NCBI GenBank assembly: GCA_958295785.1
Contig: OY282377.1
Location: 1,502,394-1,566,393, forward strand
DNA from: an uncultured Latescibacterota bacterium
GTDB lineage: Bacteria > Latescibacterota > UBA2968
Reading direction: 5' to 3'
Length of the DNA stretch: 64,000 nt
Shown here: positions 27,566 through 35,898 of the stretch, in pieces
How the letters are laid out: every line of letters begins with the position of its first letter
Position numbering within the stretch: the stretch's first letter is position 1
Position numbers and translations under genes: made by a program
Notes under the pieces: generated by a model
What the model saw: only the letters and a program-made list of their open reading frames with translations
Databases searched by the model: none
What the model was told of the DNA's origin: nothing

Positions 27566-27669
27566 TTTTCTTACATTTGCTCCTTGGCAGTACGTCTTGC
27601 TCCCCTCATATAGCGAGGGCAATCACGAGTGAGACCGATCCCTTGGAGCTTTTTTTTTGGAGAGTCATA

Positions 27670-28369
27670 ATGATAAAGGCGGCGATTTTAATTGACGGTG
27701 GATCTTGCCATCTGTAAGGCACGAATAGATACTTTGAACCCGGAGGCTGTTGTAAGAGCAATCTCACAATGAGTCCGCGGTCACTTGGAACAGTAAAATA
27801 GAGACTATCAAGTTCTAAATTTCTTCCAACTTCTGTATCGTTGCTTTTACTGCGATGCTTTGCCATACACTGATAAAGGACATAAGCCGATAAAGCATCC
27901 CATCAATTACGCCGAGTCTAATGTGGCGACCTTCCGCGCTCTGCTCTACGATGCAATCCGAAAGCAACCTAATTTTGCCCTGAGACTTGGAAAAGTCATG
28001 AAACCCAAGGATAGCTCTTGGATTATGAAGCCAAAGCCACAACAACATCTCCTGAATGGCGATATTGGGGTATCCGATCTTAAAGATTCAGACTTTGCAC
28101 CTAACTTGCGCCAGAAGGGCGTCGATATGCGTATCGGTCTGGACATCGCTGCGATCACACTGAAGAAACAGGCCAACGCTATTATCCTCGTCTCTGGTGA
28201 CAGCGACTTTGTGCCGGCGGCCAAACTTGCCCGACGTGAAGGGGTCAGGTTTATTCTCGATCCTCTCTGGCAAAACGTATCTTCTGATCTTCTCGAACAT
28301 ATTGACAGGCTGAGAAGCGGATTTTACAATCCACAGCGCGATATACCGGCCTTGGATACTGAAAATTGA
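27670..28369 (+). pseudogene. NYN-domain (LabA/DUF88-like) ribonuclease gene, broken
   Basis: The start MIKAAILIDGG is the classic NYN opening with its first acidic residue. A frameshift follows after about 12-14 codons. The sequence continues in another frame (RIDTLNPEAVVRAISQ) but meets TGA and TAA before LPYTDKGHKPIKHPINYAES. From TTG 27860 the frame is open for 169 codons and includes the conserved core KGVDMRIGLDIAAITLKKQA and LVSGDSDFVPAAKLARREG with the remaining acidic residues. NYN domains are PIN-like RNases. The C-terminal piece might still be translated, but the first catalytic Asp would be missing. Confidence 0.75.
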
Positions 28370-28383
28370 ACACTGGAGGAGGT

Positions 28384-28875
28384 ATGGACGAGAAAAAGGA
28401 CTGGCGCGATTGCGGGGTGCGCGTGGTGACGGGGGATCGGTTGGATTTTAATACGCCACAAACGCCGGGGATGACGCGCGCAGCGGCGGTCAATCGCGCA
28501 AGCGCAGGGGCCTTGAAGCTCTGGGCAGGGACGGTTGAGATTCATCCCAACGCAAAGACCGGGGCGCACCATCACGGGGCATTGGAGAGCGTGATTTACG
28601 TGGTGCGCGGCAAGGCGCGCATGCGCTGGGGCGAGCAATTGGAGTATGTGGCAGAAGCAGGGCCGGGTGATTTTATTTACGTGCCGCCCTACGTGCCGCA
28701 TCAAGAGATCAATGCCAGCGCAGATGAACCTTTGGAATGCGTGTTGGTACGCAGCGATCAAGAGCCTGTGGTGGTCAATCTGGATATTCCGGTTGTCGAG
28801 GAACCCGAAGAAGTGTATTGGGTCGATCCGATCCACCCCAATCCGAAAGGCGGATCGGGACGCCGACCATCGTAG
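28384..28875 (+). CDS. Cupin-domain protein
   Basis: The 163-residue product is a single-domain cupin. GAHHHGALESVIYVVRGKAR (about 60-79) gives the first metal-binding motif with its His cluster and Glu, and PGDFIYVPPYVPHQEINAS (about 95-113) the second, with His. The family binds a metal and includes isomerases, dioxygenases and sugar-binding proteins. The specific role is unknown. GGAGGAGG lies directly before the ATG. It is 14 bp after the NYN pseudogene and 109 bp before a sulfatase. Confidence 0.88.
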   Translation: MDEKKDWRDCGVRVVTGDRLDFNTPQTPGMTRAAAVNRASAGALKLWAGTVEIHPNAKTGAHHHGALESVIYVVRGKARMRWGEQLEYVAEAGPGDFIYVPPYVPHQEINASADEPLECVLVRSDQEPVVVNLDIPVVEEPEEVYWVDPIHPNPKGGSGRRPS

Positions 28876-28900
28876 GGGCGGCGCCCCCGTGCCCGCCCGA
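28872..28900 (+). repeat. GTAGGGGCG-type short palindromic repeat
   Basis: GTAGGGGCGGCGCCCCCGTG followed by CCCGCCCGA. It starts inside the stop codon of the cupin gene, so the cupin's last residues (RRPS) run up to the repeat. Confidence 0.8.
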
Positions 28901-28984
28901 AGCGAACAACAACGGATACGGATTTTTACATTTATCGCCTCATTGACGGGCTGTATTGGAAATTGTGCGATAGGAGTGTTTTCG

Positions 28985-30391
28985 ATGAATAAGCCGAATA
29001 TTATCTTGATGATGTGCGATGATTTGGGATATGGCGATGTGGGGTTTAATGGGAATGCGGTGATCCAGACGCCGAATTTGGATCGTCTGGCGAGCAATGG
29101 CATTCGGTTCACGCGGTTTTACGCGGGCGGGCCGGTGTGTTCGCCAACGCGGGGGACGTGTCTGACCGGGCGGCATTATTTTCGATACGGCATCACGCAT
29201 GCCAACCGCGGGCACTTGCCTACGCAGGAGATCACACTGGCGCGGATGTTGAAATCCCTCGGCTATGCCACCGGGCATTTTGGCAAATGGCATCTGGGCA
29301 CGCTGGATGCGAATTATTCGGGCAAGGCCAACCGCGATCCCGCGCGCAATTACGCGCCGCCGTGGGCACGCGATTACGATGAATCTTTTGCGACGGAATA
29401 CGCGGTGCCAACGTGGGATCCGACGCGAGACATCGACCAAAAGACCGGGGAGCGATTGGATCGGGCGTGGGCGTCGCCGTATTACGAAAATGGCGAATTG
29501 GCAACGGAGAATTTGGCGGGGTGCGATTCGCGGGTGTTGATGGATCGGGCACTCCCGTTTGTCGAAAAGGCCGTGGAAAATGGCGCGCCGTTTTTTGCGA
29601 CGGTGTGGTTTCACGCGCCGCACGCCCCGGTGGTCGCCGGGCCGGCATATCGGGCGAGGTACGCGGGATACAGCGAGGACGAGCAGCATTATTACGGCTG
29701 TGTCACGGCGGTGGATGATCAGGTGGGGCGGTTGTATCGGACGCTGGAGGCATTGGGCGTGGCGCAGAATACGATGATTTGGTTTTGTTCGGACAATGGG
29801 CCCGAAGGCAGGACGGGTGCAGATGGTCGGCATCGGGGTTCCACGGGCGGCTTGCGCGGGCGAAAGCGATCTTTGTTTGACGGCGGCGTGGGCGTGCCCG
29901 CGCTGTTGCACTGGCCGGGGTTTGCCGCGCCCGGGCGCGTGGTGGATATGCCGTGCAGCACGCTGGATTATTTTCCCACGATAGCCGAGGTGATGGGCTA
30001 CGAGATGCTGGATGATCGCCCGATTGATGGGGCGAGTTTGCTACCGGCAATAGCGGGCGAGATGACCGAGCGTCCGATGCCCATTCCGTATCGGTTTATC
30101 AGCCAAAAGGCATCGATGTTTGACGCGCCGACCATTGCGATGATCGACAATCGGTACAAGTGTTTGACCAATCTGTCGCGCGATGGCCGCGAGGATTTGT
30201 GCTTTGATATGCTTGCAGATCGCGCCGAGACCACCAATTTGGCGGCGCAACAGCGCGAGCGGCTCGGGCAGACGCGAGAAACCCTGCGCGAATGGCTGCG
30301 TTCCTGCGAACACAGCCACAACGGCGGGGACTACGCCGAACCGTTTGAACCCGTGGCGCCGTTTGAAGTCGTAACCGGCGATTGGCCTTAA
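28985..30391 (+). CDS. Sulfatase (formylglycine-type)
   Basis: The 468-residue product has NKPNIILMMCDDLGYGDVG (tandem Asp metal ligands), C52-S-P-T-R56 and FGKWHLGTL. FCSDNGPEGRTG replaces the DHG block with DNG, common in arylsulfatase A-like members. No signal peptide is seen. The best start is ATG 28985 with TAGGAG 12 bases upstream; a longer frame upstream runs into the cupin gene and is not credible. It is the third sulfatase of the cluster, on the same strand as the second. Confidence 0.92.
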   Translation: MNKPNIILMMCDDLGYGDVGFNGNAVIQTPNLDRLASNGIRFTRFYAGGPVCSPTRGTCLTGRHYFRYGITHANRGHLPTQEITLARMLKSLGYATGHFGKWHLGTLDANYSGKANRDPARNYAPPWARDYDESFATEYAVPTWDPTRDIDQKTGERLDRAWASPYYENGELATENLAGCDSRVLMDRALPFVEKAVENGAPFFATVWFHAPHAPVVAGPAYRARYAGYSEDEQHYYGCVTAVDDQVGRLYRTLEALGVAQNTMIWFCSDNGPEGRTGADGRHRGSTGGLRGRKRSLFDGGVGVPALLHWPGFAAPGRVVDMPCSTLDYFPTIAEVMGYEMLDDRPIDGASLLPAIAGEMTERPMPIPYRFISQKASMFDAPTIAMIDNRYKCLTNLSRDGREDLCFDMLADRAETTNLAAQQRERLGQTRETLREWLRSCEHSHNGGDYAEPFEPVAPFEVVTGDWP

Positions 30392-30642
30392 AGGGGAGAA
30401 TCCATCAGCAATTAGCCCCACCATTCCTCCACTGACCGCTAACCGCTTGGGGGCTTGGGAATGGGCGGATGGACCACTGCTCACTTGGAAGACTGAGGTT
30501 AGGCCAACTGAAAAAAATAACGAGATAAATTGCTTGCATCTCAATCAAAATGTGCTAAATTTTGTACTGGCGGGTGGTCTTAAGACCTGTGTCATGCGGC
30601 GCAGTCAGCGAGTACGCTGAACCCGTCATCATTTTTGTACCC
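30392..30642. other. Intergenic stretch
   Basis: No gene is seen. A promoter-like TTGCAT-16-TAAATT (about 30532-30559) reads rightward but leads only into the mobile island. GGTCTTAAGACC is a 12-bp palindrome at about 30576. Confidence 0.45.
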
Positions 30643-30908
30643 TCATGGGAATTTTTTGATGCCAACCCCCGCATAGTGTCCCTGGTCTGATCGATGAAGA
30701 TAGGGCTCTATCCGCTTGAAATATTCATAGCGATGTTCAAAGTGATTCGTCGCGTGCCATTCTTCGCCAAACTCTCTGAATTGACGATAGACATTATAGG
30801 CGCACAGGTCTGGTACCTGCAACAGATTGTTTTCGTGTGACGAAATAAATAACAGCCCTTCGACAATCTGATTGACTTGTACAAAATCAGTCCCTTTTTC
30901 TAAATACC
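30643..30908 (-). pseudogene. DUF3800 protein, C-terminal half (separated from its N-terminal half)
   Basis: The minus-strand frame gives RYLEKGTDFVQVNQIVEG, LLFISSHENNLLQVPDLCAY (the LQ-x-x-D-x-x-AY motif of DUF3800) and a terminal FKRIEPYLHRSDQGHYAGVG. It is joined directly at about 30909 to a truncated IS1595 transposase. The missing front half is at 35913-36314 in the same orientation, 5 kb away. DUF3800 proteins are RNase H-like and often lie in mobile or defence regions; their function is unproven. Confidence 0.75.
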
Positions 30909-31714
30909 GCACGCTTTTGGCAACAAAGACGATGATGATGATGGTTTTCTGTCTGGTATCGTTGAAATTGATGAAACCTACATCGGTGGGAAAGAAAAGA
31001 ACAAACATAAATCCAAAAAGTTGAATGCGGGTCGCGGAACAGGAGGTAAATCGGTTGCTTTTGGAATGCGGGAAAAAGGGGAAGATGGTGAGGCAATGGC
31101 GGTTCATGTACAGGATGCAAAAGGGGCCACATGACACGATCAGATGTTGAACCGGGTATTGACGGGCGCAACTATTCATGCAGACGAGAACCGCGCATAC
31201 GGCGCGTTGAGGGATGATTACGAAGGGGAACAAATCAATCATTCTGCCGACGAATATGAACGCGATGGTGTCCATACGAACGCCATTGAGAGTTTGTGGG
31301 CATTGGTTAAGCGTGTCTATATGGGTATTCATCACCATTGGTCAGACAAACACATGCAAAAGTACCTGAATGCTTGCGTGTTTCGCATCAATCGAAAAAA
31401 GGGTGATACCTTAAGTCGTGTTGATGAGATGTTGAATAGGGCGATGGGCGCCCGGTTGACTTACAAGCAACTTATAGCCAGTGAGGGGGTTGCATGAACA
31501 ACCTTTATGGCACAGGCGGGCGATATGGAAGTCAACGGGAAATGTTATCCACGCATGCAAATGTTATCCGTTCCTGAAAGACGCGAAGGAAAACGTTTTG
31601 AAACGTTAGATGTTAGGGGCAGGCATGCCGAAAATCAGAGGACGCTTGCATTCAACACCAAAAACCCGTGATTACTTTAACAAGAAGATTTAGGTTGTCA
31701 AGTATATAATTCCC
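30909..31714 (+). mobile_element. IS1595-type element, copy 1, 5'-truncated, with interrupted transposase
   Basis: From about 30910 this matches the minus strand of the full copy at 34121-35354. It lacks the zinc-ribbon N-terminal half of the transposase. The frame SGIVEIDETYIGGKEKNKHK carries the first catalytic Asp. It stops at TGA (31132-31134, after KGAT) and resumes in frame as MLNRVLTGATIHADENRAYG (second Asp) and NAIESLWALVKRVYMGIHHH (Glu), ending at 31497. The right end AGTATATAATTCCC is at 31701-31714. The left junction with the DUF3800 remnant shows a deletion fused the two. Confidence 0.8.
31689..31714 (+). repeat. 26-bp IS1595-type end, first of a direct pair
   Basis: TTTAGGTTGTCAAGTATATA followed by ATTCCC, repeated exactly at 32366-32391. 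The two copies bracket the IS630 fragment. Confidence 0.85.
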
Positions 31715-31715
31715 C

Positions 31716-32354
31716 TTGCTTTGGCTGTATGACCAACCTCATGATCCCAATGTTCCTGTGGTCTGCTTTGATGAACGTCCCTGTTTTCTCATCGGACAAG
31801 TCCTGGATCCCTTGCCCCTGACAACAGGCCAAGTGACCAAAGAACATGATGCCTATACCAAACACGGCTCGTGTGCGCTGTTGGCCGCCATTGAGCCTTT
31901 AACCGGCAAACGGCTTGCCGAAATCTATCCTCGGCGCACGATGAAGGAAGACACCCACTTTTGTCAGGCGCTGACACAGCATTGGCCACAAGCGGAGAAA
32001 ATCCGCTTGGTGCAAGACAATCTCAACACGCATACCCGCCATGCCTTCTATCGTTACTTGCCGGCCGATGAGGCGTTTGCCCGCGCGCAGAAGTTTGAGT
32101 TCTTCTTTACTCCCAAGTCGGCGAGTTGGTTGAACATGATCGAGATCGAATTTTCGGCTCTGGCGCGAGGATGTTTGAATAGGCGCATTGCGACGCAGGC
32201 GGAACTGCGCCGGGAAGTTTTGGCCTTCTTTCAGGAGCGGGAGGCCAAGGGCATCCCCTTGAATTGGCAGTTCACTTTGCCCAAGGGGAGAGACAAGATG
32301 AATACCCATTATCAACGCGTTTATCCAGACAATTCAAAACTTAGAATAACTTAA
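31716..32354 (+). pseudogene. IS630-family transposase, 5'-truncated
   Basis: The 212-residue frame covers the DDE domain: VVCFDERPCF (first Asp), KIRLVQDNLNTHTRHAFYRY (second Asp) and SASWLNMIEIEFSALARG (Glu, with the family's WLN-x-IE motif). The N-terminal helix-turn-helix part is missing, cut exactly at the IS1595-type end at 31714. An identical IS1595-type end follows 12 bp after the stop. It cannot be active as it stands. Confidence 0.85.
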
Positions 32355-32365
32355 TTTACAGAGTA

Positions 32366-32391
32366 TTTAGGTTGTCAAGTATATAATTCCC
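32366..32391 (+). repeat. 26-bp IS1595-type end, second of the direct pair
   Basis: Identical to 31689-31714 and in the same orientation. It marks the right edge of the captured IS630 fragment. Confidence 0.85.
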
Positions 32392-32497
32392 TAAATTTTT
32401 TTGTACGATGGCTACCCAACTGCTTATTTGTCTTGTTCTGTCGAAATAGAAGCAGTATAATTTACAAAAATTCCATAGTCTTATTGGGCCATCTAAG
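32392..32497. other. Gene-free A/T-rich stretch
   Basis: No gene or clear signal. It ends in the left TAAG flank of the next miniature element. Confidence 0.4.
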
Positions 32498-32608
32498 AGT
32501 CCCTAACAAAAAGCGTTGACATGGATTTGTGAGAGGCCGCCTTTGAGGCGTACCTGCGGGTGTTCACTCCTCTGTTTCAGATGCTTGATTTCTTTATGGT
32601 AGGGCTTC
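32498..32608 (+). mobile_element. 111-bp IS5-derived miniature element, copy C
   Basis: Same length and ends as copies A, B and D. It is flanked by TAAG (32494-32497) and TTAG (32609-32612). GACATGGATTTGTG replaces GCCATGGATTTGTG of copy A, showing slow drift. Confidence 0.82.
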
Positions 32609-32612
32609 TTAG

Positions 32613-32927
32613 CACTGGCTTACGGCGTTTTGGCACAGGCTCTGCAACGCCACTGTCTGGATCGCGGATTGTCGCGGATTAGGGGATTGCGCGGATTACC
32701 CCCCCCTCCTGCCTCCGCTCTGTCCTCTCTGTCTGCTCCATTCTCCGTCCTCTATCTGCACGCCCCAATGTTTGTCCCTCTGTGGTTGCCTTTTCGGGCG
32801 GGCACGGGGGCACCGCCCCTACGTTTTTATTTTCGCATCTTTGTCCAACAAAGTCTTGTCAAAAATGGCGTGATTGTGTAATTTTTGTTCCCCATTTTTT
32901 TTCATCAATTTTTTCAAGGTGGCGTTT
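32613..32927. other. Intergenic stretch with an inverted palindrome-family member
   Basis: No gene is recognised. It contains ATCGCGGATTGTCGCGGATT-type phrases (about 32660-32695), a palindromic repeat in reverse orientation (CGGGCGGGCACGGGGGCACC then GCCCCTAC, 32795-32822), and an A/T-rich leader before the next gene. Confidence 0.6.
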
Positions 32928-33941
32928 ATGGCCGAATACGATACGATATCCAAACACCTGATTCAAACCTACCCGGACGATTTCATCCGCTTCACACTCG
33001 GACGCGCTGACATCGAGGTGCTCGAGGTGCTCGAAACCGAGCAACCCACTGTGGAAGCCCGGCGCGCCGATAGCCTGATTCTCGTGCGTATTGAGGGTGA
33101 GGATGCGTTGATTCATTGCGAATTTCAAACCGCGGACAGCACGGACACTCCGATGTCGCATCGCATGGCCGGCTATATCGGTCGCGCCATAGAACGCTAT
33201 GGCCTGCCGATCTTTTCCTTTGTGATCTACCTGCGTCCCGGTGCTGGACGACGCGATAAGGGATACTACATCCAAGAACTGCCCGGCCACCGCGTTGTCG
33301 TGGAATATCAGGTGATTCGTCTGAGTGAGATCGATGGTCAAGCGATTATCGAGGGTGGTCATCCGGGCTTGCTTCCGTTTGCGCCATTGATGAAGCCTCC
33401 GTCTGGCGTGTCTGCGGATGCGTGGTTGCGTCAATGTCTTCAAGCGACGGAAGCCTTGCCCTTGGACGCTTCAACCAAGGTTGACATGATGGCGGGTATG
33501 GCTATTTTAGGTGGGATATCGTATGAATTGTCCACCGTTAGGCGTATTATTTCTCAGGAGGGTTTTATGGATGCGATTATGCGTGAATCATCGTTTGCCC
33601 AATACCTTACGCAACAAGGTATTGACCGCGGCATTGAACAGGGGATTGAACAGGGGATTGAACAGGGGATTGAACAGGGGATTGAACAGGGGATTGAACA
33701 GGGGATGCGTCGCGGCAGGGAGCAAGGGATTGAACAGGGTCTGGAGCGCGGGATTAGAGAAAGCACCATTGAAGCTATTTTCGATGTGTTGGAGGTTCGC
33801 TTTGATGCGGACGCGCCCGGTCAGTTCGCCGGTCGCATTCGGGCCATTGACGATTTGCAACAACTCAAGCAGTTGCATCGTGCGGCGGTGCAAGTGGACA
33901 ATCTCGATGCTTTTCAGCATGCGTTGGACGCAGAGGCTTAG
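32928..33941 (+). CDS. PD-(D/E)XK nuclease family protein (Rpn/transposase-associated type)
   Basis: The 337-residue product begins MAEYDTISKHLIQTYPDDF. RRADSLILVRIEGEDALIHC followed by EFQ gives the Asp and Glu-x-Gln of the Rpn-type PD-(D/E)XK core, and IFSFVIYLRPG a later strand. These proteins are linked to recombination and are often found near mobile DNA. Residues about 225-275 hold a run of (G)IEQ repeats encoded by a 12-bp tandem unit. ATG 32928 has AAGGTGG 10 bases upstream. The stop TAG (33939-33941) lies in the 4-bp flank of miniature element D, so the natural C-terminus may have been cut. Confidence 0.82.
   Translation: MAEYDTISKHLIQTYPDDFIRFTLGRADIEVLEVLETEQPTVEARRADSLILVRIEGEDALIHCEFQTADSTDTPMSHRMAGYIGRAIERYGLPIFSFVIYLRPGAGRRDKGYYIQELPGHRVVVEYQVIRLSEIDGQAIIEGGHPGLLPFAPLMKPPSGVSADAWLRQCLQATEALPLDASTKVDMMAGMAILGGISYELSTVRRIISQEGFMDAIMRESSFAQYLTQQGIDRGIEQGIEQGIEQGIEQGIEQGIEQGMRRGREQGIEQGLERGIRESTIEAIFDVLEVRFDADAPGQFAGRIRAIDDLQQLKQLHRAAVQVDNLDAFQHALDAEA
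33630..33715 (+). repeat. 12-bp coding microsatellite (GIEQ repeats)
   Basis: About seven tandem copies of ATTGAACAGGGG inside the nuclease gene, encoding IEQG units, probably an extended or coiled helix. The unit is a multiple of three, so slippage would change length without shifting frame. Confidence 0.85.
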
Positions 33942-34052
33942 AGTCCCTAACAAAAAGCGTTGACCTGGATTTGTGAGAGGCCGCCTTTGAGGCGTTCCTG
34001 CGGGTGTTCACTCCTCTGTTTCAGACGCTTGATTTCTTTATGTTAGGGCTTC
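33942..34052 (+). mobile_element. 111-bp IS5-derived miniature element, copy D
   Basis: Same length and ends as copies A-C. It is flanked by TTAG (33938-33941) and TAAG (34053-34056). Its left flank supplies the stop codon of the upstream nuclease gene. Confidence 0.82.
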
Positions 34053-34120
34053 TAAGAAGCTATCTTAAAACGAAAGATGACTCCTCCCCAGTGCGGATCA
34101 TGGGGCGCACCATTTCATTA

Positions 34121-35354
34121 GGGAGTTATATACTTTCCAACCCTCAATCATCTTGTTAAAGTAATCACGGGTTTTTGGTGTTGAATGCAAGCGTCCTCTG
34201 ATTTTGGGCATGCCTGCCCCTAACATCTAACGTTTCAAAACGTTTTCCTTCGCGTCTTTCAGGAACGGATAACATTTGCATGCGTGGATAACATTTCCCG
34301 TTGACTTCCATATCGCCCGCCTGTGCCATAAAGGTTGTTCATGCACCCCCCTCACTGGCTATAAGTTGCTTGTAAGTCAACCGGGCGCCCATCGCCCTAT
34401 TCAACATCTCATCAACACGACTTAAGGTATCACCCTTTTTTCGATTGATGCGAAACACGCAAGCATTCAGGTACTTTTGCATGTGTTTGTCTGACCAATG
34501 GTGATGAATACCCATATAGACACGCTTAACCCGTGCCCACAAACTCTCAATGGCGTTCGTATGGACACCATCGCGTTCATATTCGTCGGCACAATGATTG
34601 ATTTGTTCCCCTTCGTAATCATCCCTCAACGCGCCGTATGCGCGGTTCTCGTCTGCATGAATAGTTGCGCCCGTCAAGACCTGGTTCAACATCTTCTCGT
34701 GTCATGTTGCCCCTTTTGCGTCCTGTACATGAACCGCCATTGCCTCACCATCTTCCCCTTTTTCCCGCATTCCGAAAGCAACCGATTTACCTCCTGTTCC
34801 GCGACCCGCATTCAACTTTTTGGATTTATGTTTGTTCTTTTTTTTGCCACCGATGTAGGTTTCATCAATTTCAACGATACCAGACAGAAAATCATCATCA
34901 TCACCGTCTTTGTTGCCAAAAGCGTTTCGTATTCTTTGAAGCATAAACCAAGCGGTCTTTTGCGTTGTACCGATCATTTTAGCCAACTGAACGCTTGAAA
35001 TACCTTTTGAGGGGTTCGTTTCAATCCATATTGCCGCGAACCATTTAGGCAACATCTTGATTTTAGACTTGCCAAACATCGTTCCGTAAATCATATGAAA
35101 ATTACGCCCACAATCCGAGCACCTATACGCCAAATCAGAACGACGATAGATTTTTCCCATACTACCACAATGCGGACAAGACGCGCCATCCTTAAAGCGT
35201 ATCTTTTCAAGGTGCAAAATACACGCTTCAGGCGTGGCAAACTTCTGTGTGAACGCGACGAAACTAAGCTGCTTTGCCATCATAACCCCCTTGTTAATTC
35301 GTAACTTGGATAAATATAACAAGAAAGGTTAGGGTTGGCAAGTATATAATTCCC
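34121..35354 (-). mobile_element. IS1595-type insertion sequence, full-length copy 2 (1234 bp)
   Basis: The ends are GGGAGTTATATACTTTCCAA (34121-34140) and, on the other strand, GGGAATTATATACTTGCCAA (35335-35354), inverted repeats with two mismatches over 20 bp. The transposase runs leftward, and about 200 bp of non-coding DNA separates its end from the left terminus. The flanking 8-mers (TTTCATTA and TTTGTTTT) are not duplicates, so the element has either lost its target duplication or recombined. Confidence 0.85.
34339..35283 (-). pseudogene. IS1595/ISXO2-type transposase with one in-frame TGA
   Basis: An N-terminal zinc ribbon (CPHCG ... CSDCG), then a helix-turn-helix-like region (SSVQLAKMIGTTQKTAWFML) and the DDE domain (IVEIDETYIGG, HADENRAYG, NAIESLWARVKRVYMGIHHH). 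The frame is open except for a TGA at 34702-34704 (codon 194, after KGAT) between the first and second catalytic Asp. The same TGA is present in copy 1. GGGGG precedes the ATG. Without readthrough the product lacks half its active site. Confidence 0.85.
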
Positions 35355-35355
35355 T

Positions 35356-35787
35356 TTGTTTTATATCAGTGCATATTTGGAAAAGAATAGGGAAGAGTAT
35401 TATGATCGTTTGCTTGCTGTTTCACGGGATGGAGATTGGACGGGTTGGTGTGAATTTTTTTTGACGGCGGTGAGGATTGATGGAGAGGAAAATTTGAAGA
35501 AGGTCGTGGATATTGTAGCCCTTTATGAGAATATGAAAGATAAGATTGTCTCGTTGACAAAATCTGTGTATGCAATTAAGGTATTGGATTGGATTTTTAA
35601 GTACCCAGTTTTTAGTGTTGCTGATTTTATTAAGAGGTCAGGGGTTCCTAGTTTCGGGACGGGGATGAGGTTGCTAAAAGGATTTAGAGAGAAGGGTATT
35701 TTAGATGTTTTAGTGGAAGGTGGACGTGGAAAAACGTCTATATTGAAGTTTTCTGAATTGCTTAGGGTTGTTGAGAAAGCCGGGTAA
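35356..35787 (+). pseudogene. Fic-family protein, C-terminal fragment
   Basis: The 143-residue frame starts LFYISAYLEKNREEYYDRLL and continues GDWTGWCEFFLTAV, the conserved C-terminal helices of Fic proteins. It ends in a winged-helix-like region (VADFIKRSGVPSFGTGMRLL). The Fic catalytic motif (HPFxxGNGR type) is missing because the gene is cut one base after the IS1595 end at 35354. Fic enzymes transfer AMP or similar groups to proteins. A/T-rich codon use differs from the neighbouring chromosomal genes and suggests a foreign origin. Confidence 0.78.
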
Positions 35788-35851
35788 AGGTATTCACTTT
35801 TGTTCAAAAGTGAATACCTTTGTGATAAGTTATTCAAAAGTGAATACCTTT
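35786..35851. promoter_or_regulatory. Perfect 17-bp-arm palindrome plus a third half-copy
   Basis: AAAGGTATTCACTTTTG (35786-35802) pairs with CAAAAGTGAATACCTTT (35805-35821), loop TT. The right arm is repeated in full at 35835-35851. The palindrome begins within the Fic stop codon. It could be a terminator-like hairpin or an operator for a dimeric regulator, such as the Fic winged-helix end. Confidence 0.7.
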
Positions 35852-35898
35852 AAGCAATTTTGATGTTTTACAGGGTTGTTTTATAGTACCGTCACTTT

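Noticed and set aside
30643-31338. A single 231-codon minus-strand frame joining the DUF3800 tail to antisense IS1595 sequence.
   Set aside because: Only the part up to about 30908 is DUF3800-like; the rest is the reverse strand of the transposase.
34702-34704. TGA as a sense codon (altered genetic code) to explain interrupted genes.
   Set aside because: Many intact housekeeping genes here end in TGA (for example nadB and purT), and other interruptions use TAG and TAA.
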